NCBI GenBank assembly: GCA_025808415.1
Contig: CP075525.1
Span: 1,907,501 to 1,971,500, forward strand
Source of the DNA: Cyclobacteriaceae bacterium
GTDB taxonomy: Bacteria; Bacteroidota; Bacteroidia; Cytophagales; Cyclobacteriaceae
Direction of reading: 5' to 3'
Length of the DNA stretch: 64,000 nucleotides
A program made the translations under genes and the position numbers. Shown here piece after piece: positions 1 to 12,980 of this stretch. The notes below the pieces were generated by a model. That model had not been told where the DNA came from. It searched no databases and saw only the letters and a program-made list of their open reading frames with translations. Numbering within the stretch: the first letter of the stretch is position 1; each line of letters begins with the position of its first letter.

Positions 1-582
1 CACTTTACCCAGGTTGCACAGGGGCGAGTTGAAATGTATTTGAAGGAACTTCAGCCGGTGTTGTCGGTTTTCGGAAGCGCTGCCGGTTACGCCACGCCAA
101 ACCATCATATTTTTTTTGTTCACAAAGGGCATGTCGTACTTCACGAACATAAAATGCCGCGACTTTTCAAGTTTAAGGATGACTGAATTTTTATTTTCCC
201 CCTGCACCGGGCGGCTCTTGGTAATGGAGGGTTCATCCGGAACATGGGTTATATCGCCAAACAGGAAACTTGCCTTTAACTGATGGTTGAAAAAGCGGGT
301 AAATTCAACCGCATCAAAATAATAAACACGCTTTCGCTTCGGCATTTTCAAGGCTTCAAGCTTAATGGCATTATTACCGAGCGTAACGTTATCAGTAAGT
401 TTGTTGTAGTAGTTAAGCCGATAGTTTATGTAGTTGAGGTCGTAGGAATCGATCGATTTAAGTTTTTGCCTCATGACAAGCCGGCAAAGAAATTTGGGGT
501 ACAGTTCGCGCCAGATGCACCCTGCGTAATAAAAGAGTTTGATGTTTTTATGCGATAAGAATAGTTTCTTTAATGCGAACAT
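1..582 (-). CDS. Glycosyltransferase family 90 (CAP10-like), C-terminus cut by window edge
   Basis: The minus strand is open from an ATG at 582 to the window edge: 194 codons with no stop, exactly in frame with position 1. The N-terminal part is basic and aromatic, and a Trp-Arg-Gly triad sits at residues 162-164 within MMVWRGVTGS, followed by a basic stretch and NSPLCNLGKV. This layout resembles bacterial GT90/LpsA-type glucosyl- or xylosyltransferases, which add sugars to lipopolysaccharide or other surface glycans. The glycosyltransferase-like gene at 719 reads divergently. Family assignment is by eye from the WRG region; acceptor and donor sugar cannot be told, and the C-terminal part is outside the window. 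Confidence 0.7.
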   Translation of the reverse strand, partial: MFALKKLFLSHKNIKLFYYAGCIWRELYPKFLCRLVMRQKLKSIDSYDLNYINYRLNYYNKLTDNVTLGNNAIKLEALKMPKRKRVYYFDAVEFTRFFNHQLKASFLFGDITHVPDEPSITKSRPVQGENKNSVILKLEKSRHFMFVKYDMPFVNKKNMMVWRGVTGSASENRQHRLKFLQIHFNSPLCNLGKV

Positions 583-718
583 GAGCAGTTATTAACTAAC
601 AAAAATAGTGAAGAAATATGCGCCAAAGAATTTGAAGCTGATTTTGTTCTCAACTGATTCATAGTATATTGGAATACAAATTCAGTAATTTTACAAAACT
701 AACCTTTGCTGCTTATTC

Positions 719-1537
719 ATGAAAAACGTCTTAGCCGTAATCGTAAATTTCGGATCGGAGCAGAAAAAATACCTTCAACAAGTGGTCACTGCACTCAAAG
801 AAATTAAAGCCTTTAAAATCACTGTTTTTGTCAATTCGAATATTTCCCTTCCAGATATTACCGGTATTGACCGTGTAAACGTAATTGAGCGATACACAAA
901 GTGGGATATTTCCAACTTGTTCTTCAAGATTGATAAACGCTTTTGGAACGGAAAGGTATTTGATTACAAGCTACTTCCGATGACCTGCCGTCAGGTCATC
1001 GACCAGGAATCGGAAAATTTTGATTATTTCATTTTTACTGAGAATGATCACCTGTGGCGTGAGGATCACATCAGTAGTTTTATCGAGTATGAACGTATTC
1101 TTCCGGAAAACAGGATAGCCGGATTGATTCAGTATGAAGAATTTGATGATGCATCGGGTTTTTATTACCCGGCTTATCACGGCAATTATGACTGGGATTT
1201 TGATTCCGTAGAAGAATATTCCGGAAAGAAGTTTGCGCATTTCACTAACCTGAATCAATCGTGTTTTATAATTTCTAAAGAACAACTCCATCGGATTAAA
1301 CTGATGCACGGAAACTTTGCCCGGTTTTATGGTAACGATCACTACAGAACCATACCCAAGGTCAATACGGACATTTATCAGCATTGCGGCATGAAAAAAG
1401 TAATTTGTATTTCGGAGTTTGAAAAAAACATTATCCACCACCTTCCCAATATCTACACCACGGGTAAACTTGGAAGAAACAAGCTTGGTTCGGACCAGGC
1501 ACGGATGCAAGCCGCCCTGCATCGCCTCTTGCAATAG
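719..1537 (+). CDS. Putative GT-A-like glycosyltransferase, 272 aa
   Basis: The protein starts with a Rossmann-like strand (VLAVIVNFGS) and has an acidic FIFTENDHLW motif near residues 105-113, in the place where GT-A enzymes keep their metal-binding DxD-type residues. A second aromatic and acidic segment (FYYPAYHGNYDWDFD) follows. There is no signal peptide or membrane helix, so it is probably cytoplasmic. It lies divergent to the GT90-like gene and converges on the CPBP gene with a single base between them. The family is not one I can name; a surface-polysaccharide or lipid-glycan transferase is the simplest reading. The ATG at 719 directly precedes the conserved-looking strand. Confidence 0.55.
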   Translation: MKNVLAVIVNFGSEQKKYLQQVVTALKEIKAFKITVFVNSNISLPDITGIDRVNVIERYTKWDISNLFFKIDKRFWNGKVFDYKLLPMTCRQVIDQESENFDYFIFTENDHLWREDHISSFIEYERILPENRIAGLIQYEEFDDASGFYYPAYHGNYDWDFDSVEEYSGKKFAHFTNLNQSCFIISKEQLHRIKLMHGNFARFYGNDHYRTIPKVNTDIYQHCGMKKVICISEFEKNIIHHLPNIYTTGKLGRNKLGSDQARMQAALHRLLQ

Positions 1538-1538
1538 T

Positions 1539-2474
1539 TTACCGGTGATAAAGGGATTGCATGAATGCAGCGATTTCCATCATCCAGGCAATGCCAACAT
1601 GAACGACAACACCGCCCCATATACTTTTTGTTTCATAAGCGAACACACCCAGGATGTAGCCGCCAAAAATTGAGCTGATGGCTTCGGGCATAGGTTTTCC
1701 AAAGTGTAGCGAACAATACAAACAGGCCATAGGCAAAATGGCCGAGCGGCCGAGACAGGCCAGCATGCCCAGTACGAGAAACCCCCTGTAAAAAAATTCG
1801 ATCGTTACAAAGTTAAGGGCATAGGCCAGTTCATAACCGGCAACGGTTAACCATTCGGGAATGCCGAGGTAGCTAGGTGCTGTTGTGGTGATGTACATCG
1901 GGTATTGTTTTTGAAACCCGGGCAAAAATGACGCTGCAACAATAACCGGAAGCATAGTTGCCAGAATAATAAGATAAGGCTTCAGTACAGCGGATGAGCC
2001 CTGCGAAAGGCCGTAAAAGTTTTTGGACTGTATATCCTTAAGTTTATAAAAGATATACAGGGGCAACATAATGTACAGTAACCCAGCCAGGTTATTGATT
2101 ACTTTAAAACCCCACAGAAAAACCCGGGCATCCAGCAATTTAAATATATAGGTTTCAACCAGCAGCAGGCTGCGGTCTGCGCTTAATAAAGCCAGGGCCA
2201 GCACACTTCTTATCCAGAACTGACTGTTAAGTTTTATGGAATCAGTTTTAAATGCTTTCAGTATTAATACAGGAATGAAATAAGCACCAGCATGAGTAAT
2301 AAAGAAGAGGGAGAATTTCAGTATGCCCTGTTGCCGGTCAATTACGTTGTCTTCAAAATCGAAGTAATAATTAAGCACAATGCTTAGTGCCAGAAACGTG
2401 GCTATGTACAAATAGGCGCGAGGTTTAAAATCGGATTTTAGATGGTTTAGAAGATACTGCCAGAGTTTTTTCAT
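1539..2474 (-). CDS. CPBP family intramembrane glutamic protease
   Basis: A 311-residue polytopic membrane protein with about eight hydrophobic segments. Near the C-terminus it carries the CPBP (Abi/Rce1-like) motifs: IEFFYRG around residues 225-231 (the first Glu of the usual EExxxR is replaced by Ile), a His in CSLHFGKP, and a final His in VVHVGIAW. These Glu and His residues form the active site in this family. The start is the ATG at 2474; a GTG two codons upstream is possible. The ATG overlaps the Maf stop codon by one base (TGATG), so the two are translationally coupled. Substrate unknown. Confidence 0.75.
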   Translation of the reverse strand: MKKLWQYLLNHLKSDFKPRAYLYIATFLALSIVLNYYFDFEDNVIDRQQGILKFSLFFITHAGAYFIPVLILKAFKTDSIKLNSQFWIRSVLALALLSADRSLLLVETYIFKLLDARVFLWGFKVINNLAGLLYIMLPLYIFYKLKDIQSKNFYGLSQGSSAVLKPYLIILATMLPVIVAASFLPGFQKQYPMYITTTAPSYLGIPEWLTVAGYELAYALNFVTIEFFYRGFLVLGMLACLGRSAILPMACLYCSLHFGKPMPEAISSIFGGYILGVFAYETKSIWGGVVVHVGIAWMMEIAAFMQSLYHR

Positions 2475-3040
2475 CACCAGTTGATCAGGTGCGTGTACAC
2501 TTTGTGAATGGGCAACCCCATCACATTAAAATACGACCCGACAATTCTCTCAATGGCAATCATGCCGATAAAATCCTGTGCGCCATAGGCACCCGCTTTG
2601 TCGTAAGGTTTGTAATGATCGACATAGTACTCGATTTCCTCGCGGGAAAGTTTTTTAAAAGTTACTTCAGTGGTATCGTCAAAGCTCTCTTCTTTTTCAG
2701 CCGACAGGATACAAACACCCGTCATTACCCGGTGCGTTTTTCGGCTTAGTTTTTCCAACATGCCAATGGCCTCGATACGGTTTTCGGGTTTATTTAGGAT
2801 TTGGTTTTCAAGGATCACCACGGTATCGGCCGTCACCACAATTTGATGTTGGATTGCCCCCCGGAAGTATTCGGCTTTTTTTAAAGCCAGGTAACGGGCA
2901 ACTTGCTCAACGGGCAACGTTGGCGGAAACGATTCGTCAACCTCGGGCTTTTCAATGGTGAACTGAAAGCCTGCTTCCTTCATCAGGTATTGCCTGCGCG
3001 GAGAGCTAGAAGCGAGAATAAGCGGGTGTTTGAAATTCAT
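2474..3040 (-). CDS. maf: Maf family nucleoside triphosphate pyrophosphatase
   Basis: 188 residues, usual for Maf. The N-terminal ASSSPRR signature (residues 10-16) and VTADTVV (about 69-75) are the phosphate-binding and metal-binding motifs. Maf enzymes hydrolyse dTTP, UTP or modified NTPs to the monophosphate and pyrophosphate and are linked to septum formation and housecleaning. The start lies 35 bases inside the end of the DUF1015 gene, and the end overlaps the CPBP start, so all three probably share one transcript. Which subfamily (dTTP/UTP or m7GTP type) cannot be settled by eye. Confidence 0.92.
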   Translation of the reverse strand: MNFKHPLILASSSPRRQYLMKEAGFQFTIEKPEVDESFPPTLPVEQVARYLALKKAEYFRGAIQHQIVVTADTVVILENQILNKPENRIEAIGMLEKLSRKTHRVMTGVCILSAEKEESFDDTTEVTFKKLSREEIEYYVDHYKPYDKAGAYGAQDFIGMIAIERIVGSYFNVMGLPIHKVYTHLINW

Positions 3041-4301
3041 CTTCTTTTATCGAGCTGAACATAAAACCACAAATAACTTTGGGGTAAAAGTAAGTTGATT
3101 TTTGCGGCATGGTGGCCCCACTGGCGCAAACTTTCTTTACATCTTCAATGGAAACTTCGTTGGTAATAATGGCCAGCTGGGCTTCACTGGTCAATACTTT
3201 TTTCAGACAGTCGGAAAAACTCCTGTCGAAGGATATGTTTTTGCTTTGGCGTTGCTCCTTGCCCGGAATACCCAACGCTTTTTCAATAATAAAATAGTGC
3301 ATAACGGTAAGGTCCAATCGTTTTACCACTTCAGGGAAATGCCAGGTCATGGAGTCAATTACTTCGGGTTTTAGCCTAACCTTGTAATTATTTTCACGAA
3401 ACATTAACCCAAAGGCCCAGGGTTTACCAATTATTATTTCATTTAATGTATCGGCATCTTCAATGGGCTTAATCATAAAGTTCGGCTCCAGCTTTTTAAG
3501 GATGACCTCCTCATTAAAATCAGGTAATCCGCTGATTAACCGGTGGGTGGGCAGAATGTGCAGGTCGTCCGCTTCGGTGTTGGTGAGGTACATGAGGTGA
3601 AAGTTGTAGCCTTCATTACCCGAATGATGCGGCTGAGTGCTCCTCATTTTGGTTTTATACAGCAACGATCCTTCGTACCGGTGGTGGCCATCAGCCAAAA
3701 TGATGTTTTTGCCTTTAATGACATCAATAAATTTCTGGATTACCGTGGCATCATGGATGAAGGCCAATACATCGCGTACACCCTGGTAGTCTTCCGTTTC
3801 GTAAATGGGTGTTTGGATGGCTTCGTCCATATATGCCTCTAAAACATGATCTGCATCAGTATACAGGCCATGCGTTGGGCTAACGTGGAGTTGCGTCTCT
3901 TCCAGTAATTCAACACGATCGTTCACGGCATTGGGTATTGTATTTTCATGGCGCAGGATCACTTGTTCATTCCAATCATAGGTTCGGATGTGGCAAACAA
4001 ATCCCTTACGACAATACTCTTTGTTACTTCCCGGCAGTTTAAAGTACTGGTAATAAACATAGATGCCCGGCAGTTTATCCTGTTTAATTATTCCCTCTTG
4101 CTTCCATTGGTCCAATAATTCGCGGGCATGATGGGCAGATCCCAAGGGGACCGATAAATGAATGCTGTTATACGGGTTTTGATATAGGGTTTTACGTTGT
4201 TTTTCAGAGACCACATCAAACAACGGTGAGACAAGGGATTCAATAGTTTGTGCCAGTTCCTGGTTGTACCGCCAGGCACGTACCGGTTTTATTTCAGCCA
4301 T
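3006..4301 (-). CDS. DUF1015 family protein
   Basis: 431 residues starting MAEIKPVRAWRYN, which fits the conserved N-terminus of DUF1015 proteins (usually near 400-430 aa). The signature LADGHHRYE is present near the middle. The biochemical function of the family is unknown; members are found across many bacteria and archaea, often near housekeeping genes. No signal peptide or membrane segment is visible. It sits 33 bases downstream of the biotin carboxylase gene and overlaps maf by 35 bases, suggesting an accC-DUF1015-maf-CPBP operon. Confidence 0.85.
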   Translation of the reverse strand: MAEIKPVRAWRYNQELAQTIESLVSPLFDVVSEKQRKTLYQNPYNSIHLSVPLGSAHHARELLDQWKQEGIIKQDKLPGIYVYYQYFKLPGSNKEYCRKGFVCHIRTYDWNEQVILRHENTIPNAVNDRVELLEETQLHVSPTHGLYTDADHVLEAYMDEAIQTPIYETEDYQGVRDVLAFIHDATVIQKFIDVIKGKNIILADGHHRYEGSLLYKTKMRSTQPHHSGNEGYNFHLMYLTNTEADDLHILPTHRLISGLPDFNEEVILKKLEPNFMIKPIEDADTLNEIIIGKPWAFGLMFRENNYKVRLKPEVIDSMTWHFPEVVKRLDLTVMHYFIIEKALGIPGKEQRQSKNISFDRSFSDCLKKVLTSEAQLAIITNEVSIEDVKKVCASGATMPQKSTYFYPKVICGFMFSSIKEDEFQTPAYSRF

Positions 4302-4334
4302 GGATATGTTTCTTCAAAGATCAGTTGACTGGTT

Positions 4335-5825
4335 TTACAGCCTGTTTTTTTTCCATTTACTTACCGAGCCGTTTCCAATATTTATCGTGTCGGTTGAAAC
4401 GGGTTTTTGTTCAAGTATTGATGATAATGCTGCGGCCAGTAGTTCTTCCTCCTGCAAAGGATTTGAAGAGAGAACTTCCGGCTTGAAATAGTTTTCAACA
4501 AACTTGGTATCGAATTGCCCGCTTCGGAAAGCAGGGTGCTGCATAACATACCGGCAAAAGCCTAATGTGGTTTCAAGTCCGGTTATCTCATATTCATCAA
4601 TAGCTCGTATCATTTTGTCCATGGCCAGCTCGCGGGTTTCGGCATGGCAAATCAGTTTGGCAATCATGGGGTCGTAGTAGAATGGGATTGCCATGCCTTG
4701 CTCAAAACCATCATCCACGCGTATACCATTGCCTTGCGGCCGCTGGTAAGTTTTTAATGTTCCGATATCCGGCAGAAAATTATTGGTAGGGTCTTCTGCA
4801 TAAACGCGCACTTCAACGGCATGCCCATGCATGGTCAGGTCACCTTGTTTAAAGGGGAGTTTATTTCCTTCGGCAATACTGAGTTGAAGTTTTACCAGGT
4901 CAATGCCGGTAATCATTTCTGTTACCGGATGTTCCACCTGTAGCCGCGTATTCATTTCGAGAAAATAAAAATTCAGTTTTTCATCCATAATGAATTCAAC
5001 CGTTCCTGCACCATAATAATCACACGACTTGGCTACGTTTACAGCAGCCTCGCCCATCGCCTTACGGATTTCGGGTGTTAAAATCGAAGACGGGGCTTCC
5101 TCTACTACTTTTTGATGCCTTCGCTGGATGGAACATTCCCGCTCAAACAGGTGCACAACATTACCCTGCTTATCGCCAAATATCTGAAACTCGATGTGCC
5201 GTGGCTGGGTAATGTATTTTTCAATGAAAACGGATCCGTCACCAAACGATGAGGTTGCTTCGCTTACTGCGCGGTCCATTTGCTCCACGAAATCCTCCTC
5301 ACGGTCAACAATGCGCATACCTTTTCCGCCACCACCTGCCGCTGCTTTAATTAAAATCGGGTAGCCAACTTCCTTTGCAATTTTCTTTGCTTTATCTACA
5401 TCACCAATCGGCTCGGCCGTACCGGGCACCAGGGGTACTTTAAATTTTGAAACCGCTTCTTTGGCGGCCAGTTTATTTCCCATAACCTCAATAGACTTGG
5501 GCGATGGGCCAACAAAGATCAGCCCGGCATCTTCTACCTGCTGGGCAAAGTCCTCATTTTCCGACAGAAACCCATAGCCGGGATGGATTGCATCCGCCTG
5601 GGTTTCCCGCGCAGCCTCAAGCAGTTTATCGATGCGCAAATACGATTCGTTTGAGGGAGGAGGACCTATGCAAACCGCTTCATCTGCAAACCTTACATGC
5701 AAAGCCTGGCGGTCGGCCTCGCTATAAACGGCAACTGTTTTAATGCCCAGCTCGCGGGCGCTGCGCATAATCCTTAAGGCAATTTCACCACGGTTGGCAA
5801 CCAGTAATTTCTTGATCTTCGTCAT
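4335..5825 (-). CDS. accC: Biotin carboxylase (AccC-type subunit of an acyl-CoA carboxylase)
   Basis: 496 residues. The N-terminal domain begins LLVANRGEIALRIMRSA, the ATP-grasp glycine loop AAAGGGGKGMR is present, and the catalytic region EMNTRLQVEHPVTE is intact. The enzyme carboxylates biotin on its carrier protein using ATP and bicarbonate, for fatty acid synthesis or for propionyl-CoA carboxylation. It ends about 45 residues beyond the normal 450-residue AccC, with a Glu/Ser-rich tail and no biotin-attachment domain (no AMKM-type motif). No accB gene is adjacent, so whether it serves acetyl- or propionyl-CoA carboxylase cannot be told here. Confidence 0.92.
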   Translation of the reverse strand: MTKIKKLLVANRGEIALRIMRSARELGIKTVAVYSEADRQALHVRFADEAVCIGPPPSNESYLRIDKLLEAARETQADAIHPGYGFLSENEDFAQQVEDAGLIFVGPSPKSIEVMGNKLAAKEAVSKFKVPLVPGTAEPIGDVDKAKKIAKEVGYPILIKAAAGGGGKGMRIVDREEDFVEQMDRAVSEATSSFGDGSVFIEKYITQPRHIEFQIFGDKQGNVVHLFERECSIQRRHQKVVEEAPSSILTPEIRKAMGEAAVNVAKSCDYYGAGTVEFIMDEKLNFYFLEMNTRLQVEHPVTEMITGIDLVKLQLSIAEGNKLPFKQGDLTMHGHAVEVRVYAEDPTNNFLPDIGTLKTYQRPQGNGIRVDDGFEQGMAIPFYYDPMIAKLICHAETRELAMDKMIRAIDEYEITGLETTLGFCRYVMQHPAFRSGQFDTKFVENYFKPEVLSSNPLQEEELLAAALSSILEQKPVSTDTINIGNGSVSKWKKNRL

Positions 5826-5843
5826 TCAAAAAGGCTTAAAATA

Positions 5844-5874
5844 CAATGCTAATCAATAATTGCCGTTAGGCCAA
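5844..5874 (-). promoter_or_regulatory. Possible promoter for the accC operon
   Basis: On the minus strand a TTG at 5874-5872 is followed after 20 bases by TAGCATTG (5851-5844), one mismatch from the Bacteroidota consensus TAnnTTTG. It lies just upstream of the accC ATG at 5825. Weak evidence because one box position deviates. Confidence 0.35.
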
Positions 5875-5912
5875 CCCGAAAGAGTGGTGCAGCCAAAGCC
5901 CAACTTAATCAC

Positions 5913-5941
5913 TTGTTCCTGAGCTTTTTTCGTTATTTTTG
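5913..5941 (+). promoter_or_regulatory. Bacteroidota-type promoter for the alpha-oxoamine synthase gene
   Basis: TTG at 5913-5915, an 18-base spacer, then TATTTTTG at 5934-5941, a perfect match to the TAnnTTTG minus-7 box with the known minus-33 TTG. The predicted transcript start would be about 20 bases ahead of the ATG at 5968. Confidence 0.65.
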
Positions 5942-5967
5942 CCGCAATTTTTAACCAAGAACACGCA

Positions 5968-7221
5968 ATGGTCGATTTATTTGAAAAGCTTAAGATGGAG
6001 GCTGGTCCGCTGGCCAAATATTCACATTTACCTGACGATTATTTCTTTTTCCCCAAGCTGGAGGGCGACATCGGCCCACATATGAAGTTTAACGGTAAGG
6101 AAGTATTGAACTGGAGTTTGAACAATTACCTCGGGCTGGCTAACCACCCCGAAGTGCGCAAGGTGGATGCCGAAGCAGCGGCCCAGTATGGAATGGGTCA
6201 CCCGATGGGCGCCCGTATGATGTCGGGTAATTCGGTGCACCACATTGCTCTGGAGAAGCAATTGGCCGAGTTTATTGGTAAACAGGATGTGATGTTGCTC
6301 AACTATGGCTACCAGGGTGTGGTATCCATTATTGATGCCATTGTTGACCGTAAAGATGTGATCGTGTACGATGCTGAATCTCACGCCTGTATTATTGACG
6401 GTGTTCGCCTGCATATGGGCAAGCGCTTTGTGTACCAGCATAACGATATGGAAAGCCTGGACAAGCAATTGCAGCGTGCCACCAAACTGGCCACTGAAAC
6501 TGGGGGAGGTATTCTGGTTATCACCGAGGGTGTTTTTGGTATGTCGGGTAAGCAGGGTAACCTGAAAGGTGTTGTTGAGCTTAAGAAGAAATATAATTTC
6601 AGACTATTTGTTGATGATGCACACGGCTTCGGAACTATGGGTAAAACCGGTGCCGGAACAGGCGAGGAGCAAGGCGTACAAGATCAGATTGACTTGTATT
6701 TTTCAACCTTTGCCAAATCAATGGCGAGCATAGGCGCCTTTGTGGGAGGCGATGCTCGCATTATCAAGTTTTTGCGTTACTCCATGCGTTCGCAGATCTA
6801 CGCCAAGAGCTTGCCTATGCCATTGGTGATTGGTGCCATTAAACGATTGGAGTTGTTGCGTACCCGCCCCGAACTAAAGGATAACCTTTGGAAGATTGTA
6901 AACGCCATGCAAAATGGGTTAAAAGAGCGTGGCTTTAACATTGGGACCACCACTTCTCCGGTTACCCCGGTACTCTTTAAAGGCGGTGTTGGCGAGGCGG
7001 CCAACATGGCCATGGACCTGCGTGAAAATTTTAATATTTTTTGTTCGGTAGTTATCTATCCCGTTGTGCCTAAGGATGTTATCATGTTCCGGATAATCCC
7101 CACCGCAGCCCACACCATGGAAGATGTGGAGCGCACCTTAAAGGCCTTTTCGGTGCTAAAGGACAAGTTGGATAGCGGTTTTTACCGAAACGAAGAACTG
7201 GTTGCCGTAACTAAGGTTTAA
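5968..7221 (+). CDS. Alpha-oxoamine synthase (serine palmitoyltransferase / KBL / BioF family)
   Basis: 417 residues of a fold-type I PLP enzyme. The Schiff-base lysine is K250 in STFAKSMAS, the cofactor Asp and His are in VDDAHGFG (about 216-219), and a stacking His sits at 139 (DAESHAC). These enzymes condense an amino acid with an acyl-CoA. In Bacteroidota the family supplies serine palmitoyltransferase for sphingolipids, glycine C-acetyltransferase and BioF. The glycine-rich site and YGMGHPMGAR segment fit the family but do not separate SPT from the others. No biotin or threonine-degradation gene is adjacent. Own promoter upstream; the H1-like gene follows with a separate predicted promoter. 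Confidence 0.85.
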   Translation: MVDLFEKLKMEAGPLAKYSHLPDDYFFFPKLEGDIGPHMKFNGKEVLNWSLNNYLGLANHPEVRKVDAEAAAQYGMGHPMGARMMSGNSVHHIALEKQLAEFIGKQDVMLLNYGYQGVVSIIDAIVDRKDVIVYDAESHACIIDGVRLHMGKRFVYQHNDMESLDKQLQRATKLATETGGGILVITEGVFGMSGKQGNLKGVVELKKKYNFRLFVDDAHGFGTMGKTGAGTGEEQGVQDQIDLYFSTFAKSMASIGAFVGGDARIIKFLRYSMRSQIYAKSLPMPLVIGAIKRLELLRTRPELKDNLWKIVNAMQNGLKERGFNIGTTTSPVTPVLFKGGVGEAANMAMDLRENFNIFCSVVIYPVVPKDVIMFRIIPTAAHTMEDVERTLKAFSVLKDKLDSGFYRNEELVAVTKV

Positions 7222-7241
7222 TAAAAAAATGCCTTTTTGGG

Positions 7242-7270
7242 TTGATTTTTAAGGTTTTTCTTTAAATTGG
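7242..7270 (+). promoter_or_regulatory. Probable promoter for the histone H1-like gene
   Basis: TTG at 7242-7244, 18-base spacer, then TAAATTGG at 7263-7270, one mismatch from TAnnTTTG. It is about 40 bases upstream of the ATG at 7311 and after the preceding stop codon at 7221, so the small gene can be expressed on its own. Confidence 0.5.
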
Positions 7271-7310
7271 CATTAGAAATCAAACATTTTTAATCTTAAA
7301 CAATAGAAAA

Positions 7311-7487
7311 ATGCAAAAATTCAACGACCTCAAAAACCTCATTGCTTCATTGGAAGGCGATGCTGACAAGTTCTATGCAAAGGGCAACAGCGCTGCAGGT
7401 ACGCGTCTACGGAAAGGCATGCAGGAATTGAAAAACCTGGCCCAGCAAATCAGGTCTGAGGTTCAGGATCTAAAGAATAAAGCTTAG
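7311..7487 (+). CDS. Histone H1-like small basic protein, 58 aa
   Basis: The ATG at 7311 opens a 58-codon frame ending TAG at 7487. The product begins MQKFNDLKNLIASLE and contains KFYAKGNSAAGTRLRKGMQE and a lysine-rich end. This pattern matches the short proteins annotated as histone H1 in Bacteroidota. They are thought to bind DNA or nucleic acid non-specifically; their precise role is not established. The AAGTRxRKGMQELK core is the recognisable element. It has its own predicted promoter and is closed by a very strong terminator, consistent with a highly expressed single-gene transcript. Confidence 0.85.
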   Translation: MQKFNDLKNLIASLEGDADKFYAKGNSAAGTRLRKGMQELKNLAQQIRSEVQDLKNKA

Positions 7488-7516
7488 TAACCTGGTTACT
7501 TTGTAAAGATTGTTGG

Positions 7517-7551
7517 AAAGGATAACCCTATGGTTATCCTTTTCTGTTTTT
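7517..7551 (+). terminator. Rho-independent terminator after the H1-like gene
   Basis: AAGGATAACC (7518-7527) and GGTTATCCTT (7532-7541) form a perfect 10-bp stem with the loop CTAT, extended by one A-T pair, and run into TTTCTGTTTTT. It lies 30 bases after the stop codon. Confidence 0.9.
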
Positions 7552-7669
7552 AAGGCCAGGTTTACACTCTCGTTTAAAATTGGTTTACCCAAAGCGTAAA
7601 TTTCCCAATTCCGCCTGAAAGCTCCCTTAGTTAGTCACGTTCGATAGCGTTGATATGCAGGTGAGATTG

Positions 7670-8548
7670 TTACCCTTTTCTGAGCTCAGCATATGCTGCA
7701 CTTATTTTTTGCTGGAGCCCGCGCGAAGCCGGCAACAAAGGCATACGTACATAGTTTTCACAAATTCCTATTTCCTTCAGCAATTGTTTCACACCAACAG
7801 GATTGGCCTCTTCGTACATGGGGCCGTTGATCTCCAGCAAGGAAAACTGGTGCTGACTGGCTTTTGCATAGTTACCGGCAAAGGCGAATTCTTTCATTTT
7901 CTTGAAGGGGATGGGCAAGGCATTGGCCAAAACAGAGATCACGCCTTTGCCACCAATCGCGTAGAGCGGAACAGTTAACAAATCATCTCCTGATATCAGC
8001 AAGAAATCCTGCGGCATCGATTTGGCAATGCGCATACACTGCTCCAGGTTGCCCGAGGCTTCCTTTACACCAATTATTTTTTTATGTCTTGCTAGCCGAA
8101 GGGTTGTTTCCGCAGTAATATTCGATGCGGTTCTTCCGGGAACATTGTACAGTATTATTGGAAGAGGTGAAGCATCAGCAATCATACTAAAATGCTGGTA
8201 AATTCCTTCTTGCGAGGGCTTGTTGTAATACGGACTTACCGAAAGGATGGCATCAACGCCTTTTAAATCGGTGCTGCGAATCGTATCCAATACAGCCTGC
8301 GTGTTATTGCCACCAATGCCATACACGATAGGAAGTTTAGCGGTATTGCTCTTCTTCACAAAGTTCAGCACTTCCTGCTTTTCAGCAGATGAAACGGTCA
8401 CCGATTCGCCTGTTGTGCCCATTACCACGTAATAATCAACGCCTTTGGCGGTATGGGTTAACAGTTTTTTTAATGACTTGTAATCAATTGCGCCCGTTGA
8501 ATCGAAGGGTGTTACAAGCGCAACACCGGTTCCGTATAACTTTTTCAT
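7670..8548 (-). CDS. dapA: 4-hydroxy-tetrahydrodipicolinate synthase
   Basis: 292 residues, the usual DapA length. Condenses pyruvate with aspartate semialdehyde in lysine and diaminopimelate synthesis. The GTTGES motif is at 44-49 (Thr45/Thr46), the active-site Tyr is Y134 in ILYNVPGRT with Arg139, and the Schiff-base lysine is K162 in GVKEASG. All key residues are present. It lies one base from the DUF6913 gene start-side partner and appears cotranscribed with ligA and DUF6913. No terminator is obvious in the 120 bases after it. Confidence 0.97.
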   Translation of the reverse strand: MKKLYGTGVALVTPFDSTGAIDYKSLKKLLTHTAKGVDYYVVMGTTGESVTVSSAEKQEVLNFVKKSNTAKLPIVYGIGGNNTQAVLDTIRSTDLKGVDAILSVSPYYNKPSQEGIYQHFSMIADASPLPIILYNVPGRTASNITAETTLRLARHKKIIGVKEASGNLEQCMRIAKSMPQDFLLISGDDLLTVPLYAIGGKGVISVLANALPIPFKKMKEFAFAGNYAKASQHQFSLLEINGPMYEEANPVGVKQLLKEIGICENYVRMPLLPASRGLQQKISAAYAELRKG

Positions 8549-8549
8549 A

Positions 8550-9056
8550 TTACTTCAGTTGTGTTGAATATTTGTACATGCTATCGATCAGGTTTCTGGT
8601 CGTGGAGGTTTCACTAAGCATGAATTCGAAAAACGATTTGTTGTTTTCCCAATATCCACCGATACGGCAGCGGGCTTTGCTGCGTGCCAGTATATTCAGC
8701 ATCATGGGGTTTGGTTTGGTATCGAGGTAGTAGAGGTAGTCGAACGGGGTGTTAAAGAATTTTACGGCTGTTTCAGAAGTAAACGCTCCCCAAAAAGAAA
8801 TTTCTTTTTGAGTGAAGAAATCGAACAGAAATTCGTAGTTATCCTTGTTGGGAGGCAGGTAGGCCATCACTTTCACCTTTTTTCCATCGCGTTCAAGCCG
8901 GTGGATAAAGTCTTTGATCTCATCGTGCTTTTTCTTGTCTTCAATGCTGAACAGCACACCTACCGATTGCACCTGGGTGTAGGGGATGGAGGTCCGAACG
9001 GTTTTGTTCCTTTTGAGTTGTGATTTGGTGCGGATGTTCAGAAAACTCATTTTCAT
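8550..9056 (-). CDS. DUF6913 family protein
   Basis: 168 residues, cytoplasmic, no signal peptide. Begins MKMSFLNIRTKSQL and has alternating beta and alpha segments (VQSVGVLFS, KKVKVMAYLPP, FDYLYYLDTKPNP). I recognise it as the Bacteroidota-restricted DUF6913 group, which commonly lies beside ligA and dapA; no function is known. Spacing is 5 bases from ligA and 1 base to dapA, so it is in one operon with them. Confidence 0.75.
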   Translation of the reverse strand: MKMSFLNIRTKSQLKRNKTVRTSIPYTQVQSVGVLFSIEDKKKHDEIKDFIHRLERDGKKVKVMAYLPPNKDNYEFLFDFFTQKEISFWGAFTSETAVKFFNTPFDYLYYLDTKPNPMMLNILARSKARCRIGGYWENNKSFFEFMLSETSTTRNLIDSMYKYSTQLK

Positions 9057-9061
9057 GCCCC

Positions 9062-12975
<3,914 letters not shown>

Positions 12976-12980
12976 AGTAA

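Noticed and set aside
283..558. 91-codon plus-strand frame
   Set aside because: Lies fully inside the GT90-like minus-strand gene, which is open to the window edge and has family motifs.
971..1534. 187-codon minus-strand frame opposite the glycosyltransferase gene at 719
   Set aside because: No domain or start context; the plus-strand product has clear enzyme-like motifs.
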